Below are positions 57,745 to 64,000 of a stretch of 64,000 bases of DNA, in pieces (the first letter of the stretch is position 1; the number at the start of each line of letters is the position of its first letter). The notes beneath the pieces were generated by a model. The model was not told the origin of the DNA. It was given only the letters and a program-made list of their open reading frames with translations, and ran no database searches. The stretch lies in contig JAGZOP010000006.1 in NCBI GenBank assembly GCA_018383195.1, positions 26,294 through 90,293 on the forward strand. Reading direction: 5' to 3'. A program made the position numbers and the translations under genes. The stretch comes from Clostridiaceae bacterium. GTDB lineage: Bacteria; Bacillota; Clostridia; Oscillospirales; Butyricicoccaceae.

Positions 57745-58578
57745 ATGGCTTTCAAAATTGGAATTGTAGAATGGGGTTACCCGTTTCCTGGACCATACGG
57801 TCTAAAAATAGCTGCAGAACTTGGACTTCAGGGGATGGAGTTGGATTTCGGCGAATATGAGACCGGATGTCAGCTTAGTAATCCTCGTGTACAGGATGCG
57901 TATTTGGAATGCGGTGAAAAGTTTGGAATTGAATTTCCGTCCATGGCGCTGAACTCACTTAATGTACATGGCATGTCGGCGGGTCGAGGCACGCTTGACG
58001 GTATGATTGCAATGGAAGTTATCCGAAAAGGAATTGTGGCTGCAAAGCGGATGCAAATTCCGGTTTTACAGCTTCCCAGTTTTCATGATAATCGTGGTGA
58101 TATTCGATCAGAAACAGATTTTTATAACACCTGTGAAATGCTCCGGTTCGCATGCGACCTGTCATCTGACACAAATATTATTTTGGCGCTGGAAAATGTG
58201 CTCGATGCGGAAAAAACAATTGAGATGATTGAGGCTGTTGGCTGTGACCGGCTTAAAGTGATGTATGATACGCAAAACTATTACTTGAATCATGGATATT
58301 CACAGCCGGCTCTTCTCGAGGCGATTGCTCCGCATGTAGTCCAAATTCATGTAAAAGATGGTTTTAATAATACAATCAGTTCGGCATTGCTTGGTACGGG
58401 AGATGTGTCATTGAAGGAGACTTGTGAAGTGATCCGGCGTACAAAATGTACTGAGTGGCTACTGCTTGAGAACTTTTATAACCAACAGCCGCTGAATCTG
58501 CTGACGGAGGATACTTTTGAACTTATTGCAAAGGATATCCAGACACTGAAAGAAATCTTCAGTGAAGAGATCGCATGA
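57745..58578 (+). CDS. Sugar phosphate isomerase/epimerase-like TIM-barrel protein
   Basis: A 277-residue xylose-isomerase-like TIM barrel. ILALENVLD (Glu), VMYDTQNYYL (Asp), VVQIHVKDGF (His) and WLLLENFYN (Glu) supply the metal site. It should isomerise or epimerise the sugar or polyol derivative of this operon. The start has AGGAGGGG upstream. It is 15 bp after the SDR stop and 16 bp before the next gene. Confidence 0.88.
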   Translation: MAFKIGIVEWGYPFPGPYGLKIAAELGLQGMELDFGEYETGCQLSNPRVQDAYLECGEKFGIEFPSMALNSLNVHGMSAGRGTLDGMIAMEVIRKGIVAAKRMQIPVLQLPSFHDNRGDIRSETDFYNTCEMLRFACDLSSDTNIILALENVLDAEKTIEMIEAVGCDRLKVMYDTQNYYLNHGYSQPALLEAIAPHVVQIHVKDGFNNTISSALLGTGDVSLKETCEVIRRTKCTEWLLLENFYNQQPLNLLTEDTFELIAKDIQTLKEIFSEEIA

Positions 58579-58594
58579 TAAGGAGGATGAGCTT

Positions 58595-59638
58595 ATGAAG
58601 ACCATGCGTGCCGCAGTCTTTAAAGGAAATGGCGTTTTACAAGTTGAAGAAGTTGAGATCCCGAAGATTACAAAATCTGATCAAGTACTTCTAAAAGTGA
58701 ACGCAGCAAGTATTTGCGGCAGTGATTTACATGCGTTGACTGTTCCTCCGGGACAGGTTATCTCAACTGGTATTGTGATGGGTCATGAGTTCTTTGGTAC
58801 GATAGAAGAGGTTGGGTCAGAAGTTACGCATTATCAGAAAGGTGATACTGTAGTAGTAAACCCCTGCCTGCCGTGCGGTGAGTGTTGGGAATGCAAGCAC
58901 GGTTGTGCCAATCTTTGCCCTACTCCACGGCATTATGGTCAGACTTGCGATGGTGGATTTGCACAATATGTAGTAGTGGAAACTAGTCAGCTCTACAAGC
59001 TTCCAGATGATATTAATCCGGATGCTGCCGCACAGACAGAGCCACTTGCATGTATTATGTATAGCCTTGGAATGTCTGGCTTGAATCCGACAGACCATGT
59101 TTTATTGTATGGTGCCGGTCCTATTGGATTGACGTATATTCAGGCGTTAAAAGCCTTTGGAATCACAGACCTAGCGGTTGTCGCAAAGGGCGCTGCACGT
59201 ATTGAAGAAGCTAAAAAGTGCGGTGCGGCATTGGTGATTGACAGCGAGCAGACAACGCCGATGGAATCAGTTTTAAAAAAAGAATGGGGATGCATGGCAG
59301 ATATTGTAATCGATGCAGTAGGTCGCGGACCTATTTTAACTGAAGCTGTCAAATTACTGAACAGTCGAGGACGGATTTTGCTATTTGGACTCAATCATAA
59401 CGCGGTTTCGGAGGTTCAGCCTGCTGAATTTACTCAGAAAGAATTGATGATGATCGGTTCACTTGGCAAAGCGTTTCCACCTGCGATTAGTCTGCTAGAA
59501 AAGAAACGAGTGCATACAGAAGAAATGGTATCGCATCGACTTCCGCTAGAAGAAATCAATCACGGTATAGAACTTCTGCGTAATAAGAGAGCGACTCGCG
59601 TAATCATTTACCCCAATGGCGGTATTCCAAACACGTGA
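58595..59638 (+). CDS. Zinc-dependent medium-chain dehydrogenase (sorbitol/threonine dehydrogenase type)
   Basis: A 347-residue MDR enzyme. Catalytic zinc ligands: Cys of SICGSD, His-Glu of MGHEFFG; structural zinc: the four Cys in PCGECWECKHGCANLC. LLYGAGPIGLTYIQAL is the NAD(P) loop. In a cluster with two SDRs and a TIM barrel, it likely oxidises a polyol or sugar. The ATG at 58595 has AAGGAGG nine bases upstream; a frame start 33 bp earlier overlaps the previous gene and is less likely. Confidence 0.93.
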   Translation: MKTMRAAVFKGNGVLQVEEVEIPKITKSDQVLLKVNAASICGSDLHALTVPPGQVISTGIVMGHEFFGTIEEVGSEVTHYQKGDTVVVNPCLPCGECWECKHGCANLCPTPRHYGQTCDGGFAQYVVVETSQLYKLPDDINPDAAAQTEPLACIMYSLGMSGLNPTDHVLLYGAGPIGLTYIQALKAFGITDLAVVAKGAARIEEAKKCGAALVIDSEQTTPMESVLKKEWGCMADIVIDAVGRGPILTEAVKLLNSRGRILLFGLNHNAVSEVQPAEFTQKELMMIGSLGKAFPPAISLLEKKRVHTEEMVSHRLPLEEINHGIELLRNKRATRVIIYPNGGIPNT

Positions 59639-59673
59639 ATGTCGCTCTCATAAAATGATAAAAGGAGAAAATT

Positions 59674-60450
59674 ATGAAACTACAGAATAAAGTTATTTTA
59701 ATCACTGGCGCCGCAAGAGGTATTGGCGGAACGACTGCAAAGGTTTGCGCAGGATATGGTGCGAAGATCGTTGCAGTGGATCTGAATGAAGATCTACTAA
59801 AACATACAGTTTCGGAAATTAAAGAAGCAGGAGGTGAAGCTATTTATGCAGTAGCCGATGTTACTAAACGTGAGACTGTAGTGGATGCTGTGAAGAGGGC
59901 GGTTGATACATACGGGCGTATTGACGGTTTATTCAATGCGGCAGGTGTAGATCGTACAGGCGGAATCTTGGAAATGTCAGATGCTGATTATGACTTCACC
60001 ATGGATATCAACGTAAAAGGAACTTTTATTTGCTGCTCAGAAGTCGGAAAGGTTATGGCGAAAGCAGGAAAAGGACGTATTGTCAATACTTCATCTATCG
60101 CAGCTGTTCGTGAAGAAGCATATAACGCTCCGTACTGTATGTCTAAAGCCGCAGTTGCTATGTTGACACGTGTTATCGCCCTTGAATTAGCGCCGATGGG
60201 CATTACTTCGGTTGCGATTCAGCCCGGTAATATTGAAACAGATATGCTGCGTGGTTCTTTTTCAAGTCGTGGCGCGAAAGAAGGAAAAGATGTGAAAGAA
60301 TACTACGCGGAGATGGAGGCAACGATTCCGATGGGATATATTGGTCGTCCAGAAGAAATTGCAGAGGTGGTCTCCTTCCTGTTTGATGATCGTTCAGCAT
60401 ACATCGATGGTAACAGCATCTTGATTGCTGGCGGAAAAATCATGGCATAA
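59674..60450 (+). CDS. SDR family oxidoreductase
   Basis: A 258-residue short-chain dehydrogenase, second of the operon. LITGAARGIGGTTAKV binds cofactor, FNAAGVDRTG is the NNAG-like motif, and NTSSIAAVREEAYNAPYCMSK gives the Ser-Tyr-Lys catalytic set. VAVDLN after strand 2 indicates NAD(H) preference. Similar length to the first SDR but clearly divergent, so it is not a recent duplicate. AAAGGAG precedes the ATG. Confidence 0.92.
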   Translation: MKLQNKVILITGAARGIGGTTAKVCAGYGAKIVAVDLNEDLLKHTVSEIKEAGGEAIYAVADVTKRETVVDAVKRAVDTYGRIDGLFNAAGVDRTGGILEMSDADYDFTMDINVKGTFICCSEVGKVMAKAGKGRIVNTSSIAAVREEAYNAPYCMSKAAVAMLTRVIALELAPMGITSVAIQPGNIETDMLRGSFSSRGAKEGKDVKEYYAEMEATIPMGYIGRPEEIAEVVSFLFDDRSAYIDGNSILIAGGKIMA

Positions 60451-60587
60451 CTAACTCGCATAGCCCCCTTACTGAGCATCCCTAGTTGAATCAAAAATCT
60501 AATATATTTTTGCTTTGCGTTTTTCAATTTATTGTAGCAAAAAATATCTGTGTGAAACATTGACTGCTTATTTCGAGGAGGTACATT

Positions 60588-61583
60588 ATGAAGAAGAGAT
60601 TATGGGCAATGCTGATGGTAACAACATTAACCATCTCAATGACGGCATGTGGAAATACTGGCGATAAAAGCGGGAATGCATCTAATTCATCAGCGAGCGT
60701 TGATGATTCCGAAAAGATTAAAGTCGCGTTGGTTTGCAAGCAACTTTCTGATGAGCATTGGGCACTACTGAAAAAAGGTGCAGAACAGGCAGCCTCTGAC
60801 CTTGGGATAGAGGCTGATGTAATTGGACCCAAGTCTGAGAGTGATGTACAGCAACAGGTAGAAATGATTGAAAATGAACTCGGCAGCGGGATTGATGCGC
60901 TTGGCATTGCACCAGCTACGCCAGACGCAGTTGTTACTGCCCTTCAGCAGGCTGACAGTAGTGGAGTTCCGGTGATTACAGTAGATACCGATTTACCTGA
61001 TTATGCCAATAAAAAGTCCTTTGTTGGAACTGGCGGAGAAAGCGCTGGTAGAATGGGGGGCGAGTACGCAGCAAGCATTGCCGGAGAAGGCGGAAAGGCT
61101 ATCATTTTACGTGGACGTGCTGGAGATACAACGCATGCTCAGCGTGAGGCAGGTATTATTGAAGGTTTAAAATCCGGCGGCGTTGAAGTCCTAGAAATTC
61201 GCGATTGTATGGCAGAGGCTGAAAAGGCGATGAATGCAATGCAGGATATGATCGTCAATTATGAACAGATTGATGTTGTTGTAACAACTTGCGATACGAT
61301 GGCCCAGGGTGCGCAGCGAGCAATCGAAGGTGCAAATCGTGATATTCCAGTTGTTGGTTTTGATGGAACAGCGTCTGTTGTTGAATTGGTTGAGCAAGGT
61401 TCGGTCATCAAGGCAACTGTAGCGCAGGCACCATATGAAATGGGGTATCTTGCGATTGAAACAATGGTACAGCTCGCTAAGGGCAAAGATGTTGAAGAGC
61501 GTATTGACTCAGGAGCAACTCTTGTGACAAAGGACAACGCTGAAGAATATATGAAAGGTCTTCAAGAAAAGATTAATAGCTAG
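60588..61583 (+). CDS. Sugar ABC transporter substrate-binding lipoprotein, RbsB-like
   Basis: A 331-residue periplasmic-binding-protein-like I lipoprotein: signal with lipobox ISMTAC (Cys21), then a Ser/Gly-rich linker. IKVALVCKQLSDEHWALLKKGAEQAASDLG opens the RbsB fold; GIDALGIAPATPDAVVTALQQA and GFDGTASVVELVEQG are family motifs. It probably binds the sugar or polyol used by the upstream operon. The ATPase and permease genes that should follow are not in the window; a terminator and mobile-element sequence come next. A 137-bp gap separates it from the SDR gene. Confidence 0.92.
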   Translation: MKKRLWAMLMVTTLTISMTACGNTGDKSGNASNSSASVDDSEKIKVALVCKQLSDEHWALLKKGAEQAASDLGIEADVIGPKSESDVQQQVEMIENELGSGIDALGIAPATPDAVVTALQQADSSGVPVITVDTDLPDYANKKSFVGTGGESAGRMGGEYAASIAGEGGKAIILRGRAGDTTHAQREAGIIEGLKSGGVEVLEIRDCMAEAEKAMNAMQDMIVNYEQIDVVVTTCDTMAQGAQRAIEGANRDIPVVGFDGTASVVELVEQGSVIKATVAQAPYEMGYLAIETMVQLAKGKDVEERIDSGATLVTKDNAEEYMKGLQEKINS

Positions 61584-61650
61584 GTGTTAACCACATTATT
61601 GTTTAAATGTTCTCTTCTCTTCCATTTTGTTGAGGAATGATCCACAACGA

Positions 61651-61690
61651 AACCAAAAGACTCTCTTTATCAGAGAGTCTTTTGGTTTTG
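61651..61690 (+). terminator. Terminator after the sugar-binding protein gene
   Basis: AACCAAAAGACTCTCT pairs with AGAGAGTCTTTTGGTT around TTATC, then a T-rich tract. Confidence 0.88.
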
Positions 61691-61809
61691 ATTGCAGTAT
61701 ATATGGAGATTTGCATTTAGTGAAAATGTTAAAATGGAAAATGATTTTACTAAGTGAGTATGAGTACATATATTTGAACCACACGGAAAACGATGGACAT
61801 ATTATAACA

Positions 61810-61908
61810 ATGAAGGTGTTGGTAGTAGAACCGAATCGAATACCTTATGCGGCAGAAATCAAAAACAGTTTGGATGAGATGCAGAAGATTGTTGGTGATA
61901 TGCCATAA
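61810..61908 (+). pseudogene. Truncated DUF3846-type gene
   Basis: The frame from the ATG at 61810 reads MKVLVVEPNRIPYAAEIKNSLDEMQKIVG and stops at once, 32 residues. This is the N-terminal motif of DUF3846 proteins (usually about 100 or more residues), which are carried by conjugative elements of gut Clostridia. The rest is missing, so it is a remnant. The longer frame from 61627 crosses a terminator and is excluded. Confidence 0.5.
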
Positions 61909-61997
61909 TTCATGGTGACGAGTTCAGTCGCCTTGAATAACAGATGAACAGAGACACGATCAACTGGATTCGGATAAAACGAAAACAGGAGGTCGCT

Positions 61998-62303
61998 ATG
62001 GAGAAATTGAAAAAGCATATCCATGATGACAGTAACGGCCTGGACTATGTTCTGGTCGGAGACTACTATATTCCAGACTTACAGCTGCCGGAGGAAAGCC
62101 GCCCCATCGGACGATGGGGACGGATGCACAGGGAATATCTGCAAGAGTATTGTTCCGACCGGTACAATGAATTGCTTCTGTCTGGAAAGCTGTGGACATA
62201 TCTTGCCAATCTGGATGAGCAGGCACAGAACCGTCTAGATTATATCATTGCCCAGATAAAAGAAACAGAGGGAGTCATTCGGTCTGAGATGATTTTCATC
62301 TGA
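61998..62303 (+). CDS. TnpV-like transposon-encoded protein, shortened
   Basis: A 101-residue protein with DYVLVGDYYIPDLQLPEE and RPIGRWGRMHREYLQEY, the signature of the TnpV family found in Tn and ICE of Firmicutes. Full-length members are about 120 residues, with a conserved Met-Asn-Asn-Ile-Arg region near the end; here the chain passes from AQIKETEGV directly to IRSEMIFI, so an internal deletion of about 20 residues is likely. AGGAGG precedes the ATG at 61998. Its function in element biology is not known. Confidence 0.75.
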   Translation: MEKLKKHIHDDSNGLDYVLVGDYYIPDLQLPEESRPIGRWGRMHREYLQEYCSDRYNELLLSGKLWTYLANLDEQAQNRLDYIIAQIKETEGVIRSEMIFI

Positions 62304-62353
62304 GAAGGTGGAAAAACTGAGGCCATTCACTTTTATAGTGGACGGCCTTTTTG

Positions 62354-63203
62354 CTACCTGCGCTTTTTCTTTTTTGGCATATAATACGGCTGTGGCTTGG
62401 CTTTGCCCCGTATATTGTTTGGGTTTTTAAGCAGTTTGGACAGGCTCAGTATACGCAGAAAAGCAGAAAAATCCTCGGATGAAATTTTTTCAAAAGGAAT
62501 CTGCATTTTATCACAGAACTCATGGATCATAGCTTCTGTGTCGGTTCCCATCTGTATGGCCTGTTCAAAACTCTCTTTGACCTCATCCAGCGTTGGCTGT
62601 GGGTCAGCTGTGGTTTTGTCTTTCAAATGAGATTCCCGTATATCCCGGACAATGCTGTCCAGATCATCATGAAGGATATGGCTATAAAAATCGTTCTCCT
62701 GTACCTGACCCAATTTCAGCGTCCGCATATACAGATCATTTTCTCCAGGTGCGTGTTCTTTCAGAATGGTCTGCCGGGTAGCTTCCAGAATCAGATTCAT
62801 CTGGTTCACCCGCATATCAGCGATCCGGTCAATAAAGATTTCCATATCAACCATCAGCCGCAAAAAAATTCGGATGGGTCGCCAACTCACAAAGCAGACG
62901 GTTGTTGATTTTTCCGCTGCTTAATAATGCAACCATATCATCACTCAAATGCAGAGCCTGAAGCTCCGTGTTTGGGTGATTTTTATTTTCGGACAGTCCC
63001 ATCAGATAGTCGGCGGACACACCGTAAAACTTTGCCAGTGTCGCAATCGCAAATGGGCTGATATCTTTGTAGTCATCGCTCTCATATTTCCCCAGTGCCG
63101 ACTTAGACAGACCGGTCTGTTCTGCCAGCTGTTCCAGCGTCAGGTGCTTATCCACCACCCGCAGGTCTTTGAGCCGTTCCGGGATTGACAGTTTTGTGTA
63201 CAT
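62354..63203 (-). pseudogene. HTH (XRE-type) regulator of an integrative element, frameshifted
   Basis: The first part (63203-62847, 118 residues) is an XRE-family HTH protein: IPERLKDLRVVDKHLTLEQLAEQTGLSKSALGKYE. It ends ATHPNFFAADG. The second frame (ending 62354) contains RLMVDMEIFIDRIADMRVNQMNL, which reads as the natural continuation, and finishes in a Lys/Arg-rich tail. The two meet at a run of seven A (62862-62868 on plus). One base fewer would join them as NFLRLMVDM. Either a homopolymer mutation has split the gene, or slippage produces the full protein, or the base count is a sequencing error. Confidence 0.65.
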
Positions 63204-63544
63204 CAAAGCACCTCCTTGCCAACGGTTTTTGTTTTCCATTATAGCACATTTCCGAGAGCGTGGAAATATGCGGTTTTTATGTGTTTTTCCTGCGTCTTGG
63301 ACATACGGGAGCAGCCCTCTTTTTTCGGTAAACTGGTTCTTGTCAGGAGACATAGAACCTTGAAAAATGAATAACCGGCTGCAAGGGGGATGACCTCCGG
63401 GGAAGTGACGCCACGATATGAGCGCACCAAAGAGGACAATACGCTGGGAGAGAATCCGGGCAGGAATATTTTGCAGACAGACCGGCAGACAGAAAAATAA
63501 ACGATGCGGAACATACCGCATCAAATGAATGGAGGTAGAGCATT
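63204..63544. other. Region between the HTH gene and the element gene, with a possible 36-codon ORF
   Basis: This stretch holds the promoter area of the HTH gene and an open frame from an ATG at 63390 to a TAA at 63500 (36 residues, rich in Glu, Arg and Gln) with a GGGGG immediately before it. No family is recognised. I see no repeat or att-like core. Confidence 0.25.
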
Positions 63545-63838
63545 ATGAAACTGAATATGAAGGAAAAGAAAATTCTTTACGCATACGCCTGCCCGAGCCA
63601 TCACAACACAGTGACAAGGCTGAAATGGCTGACAGCATTGACTGTTGACCCGGAGGCGAAAAGCCAGATGCTTCATCTGACCCGTAAGATTGAGACAGAG
63701 ACAGAGGAAAGGTGGTACGAAGCCTTTTACCATCATCTGCGTATGGAGATGGACGAATACCGCCGGATTAGACGCAGTCTGCGTGCGCTGAAAGCAAACA
63801 CCGATTATGAGGAGGAACTGTATGAGGAAGCTGTCTAA
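63545..63838 (+). CDS. Small conserved protein of an integrative/conjugative element
   Basis: A 97-residue, mainly helical protein: KEKKILYAYACPSHHNTVTRLKWL, then PEAKSQMLHLTRKIETETEERWYEAFYHHLRMEMDEYRRI. The arrangement is that of the short proteins next to relaxase and TnpV-type genes in gut Clostridia elements. Function unknown. GGAGG precedes the ATG. It overlaps the next gene by 17 bp. Confidence 0.65.
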   Translation: MKLNMKEKKILYAYACPSHHNTVTRLKWLTALTVDPEAKSQMLHLTRKIETETEERWYEAFYHHLRMEMDEYRRIRRSLRALKANTDYEEELYEEAV

Positions 63839-64000
63839 ATATGAAAAAGAAACCATCATCAACTGGAATGAGGGCGAGACGATTGCCAGTATCTACACCT
63901 TCAATACCAGCTTGAAACGCAGACTGGAGGATTTCAGCCGGAAGTACCCTCTGCTGTGCCGCTTGGAACGCAGTACGCCGGAAGGTAGCGTGACCTATGT
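63822..64000 (+). CDS. Small element-encoded protein, 5' part
   Basis: From the ATG at 63822 the frame reads MRKLSKYEKETIINWNEGE and runs open beyond the right edge, about 59 codons in view. It has a GAGGAGG ribosome site inside the previous gene. The sequence (NTSLKRRLEDFSRKYPLLCRL) looks like a short helical protein of a conjugative element. No family name is offered. Confidence 0.6.
   Translation, partial: MRKLSKYEKETIINWNEGETIASIYTFNTSLKRRLEDFSRKYPLLCRLERSTPEGSVTY

Noticed and set aside
61627..61809. Longer ORF upstream of the DUF3846 remnant
   Set aside because: It reads through a perfect terminator hairpin and lacks similarity before the MKVLVVEP motif.

Overview
The window looks like a chromosomal segment of a spore-forming Firmicute of the class Clostridia, probably a gut Oscillospiraceae/Butyricicoccaceae-type organism. 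The basis is the consensus promoters and strong AGGAGG ribosome sites, a CIRCE-controlled groESL operon, a T-box leader, SpoVB-like and PdaA-like proteins, TRAP and PTS transport, and an indirect Asn-tRNA pathway. The species call is inference; no 16S gene is present.

Layout. 1-11 kb is housekeeping: the end of an ABC importer operon, flavoprotein, BrkB-like membrane protein, SLOG protein with a LexA-like box, MnmM-like methyltransferase, tRNA-Leu(CAA), Uup-type ABC-F protein, smpB-ssrA, MATE pump and polysaccharide deacetylase. 11.2-16.2 kb is a T-box-controlled operon for tRNA-dependent asparagine formation. 16.3-33.8 kb carries guaA, KtrAB, an MBOAT/DHHW O-acylation pair, groESL, an RlmL-like methyltransferase, a flippase, tgt, an Lrp-linked aminotransferase and small operons. 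33.8-43.2 kb holds an AI-2E family transporter and a hexitol or ketose PTS module (DeoR regulator, SorE-like dehydrogenase, PfkB kinase, MtlR-like activator, MtlA-like EIICBA). 43.4-53.1 kb has a split chromate transporter and a catabolic cluster with a TRAP transporter. From about 53 kb the sequence is more A+T-rich and mosaic: gene relics, a type I toxin-antitoxin locus, an AraC-controlled sugar or polyol operon, and from 61.8 kb the edge of an integrative/conjugative-type element with truncated and frameshifted genes.

The most striking observation concerns glutamine-dependent amidation. AspRS is fused to a GatC domain. The following GatA-like protein keeps the amidase fold but has lost all three catalytic residues (Lys, cis-Ser, Ser) and the N-terminal helices. 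GatB looks intact. The leader's specifier codon reads as AAC (Asn), and AspRS carries His31, a mark of non-discriminating enzymes. About 1.3 kb downstream of gatB, GMP synthetase keeps its ATP pyrophosphatase and dimerisation domains, but its glutaminase domain has collapsed and lacks the catalytic Cys and the His/Glu segment. Two unrelated glutaminase modules have therefore decayed in neighbouring genes. This suggests amidation from free ammonia, or ammonia delivered by a separate partner, in this lineage. It is an inference to be tested.

Other points of interest are a shared AAAACGAAA operator candidate linking the DeoR operon to mtlA, a holin-like 28-residue toxin with an antisense RNA promoter, a duplicated tRNA-Leu tail and terminator, and several pseudogenes absent from simple ORF calling.
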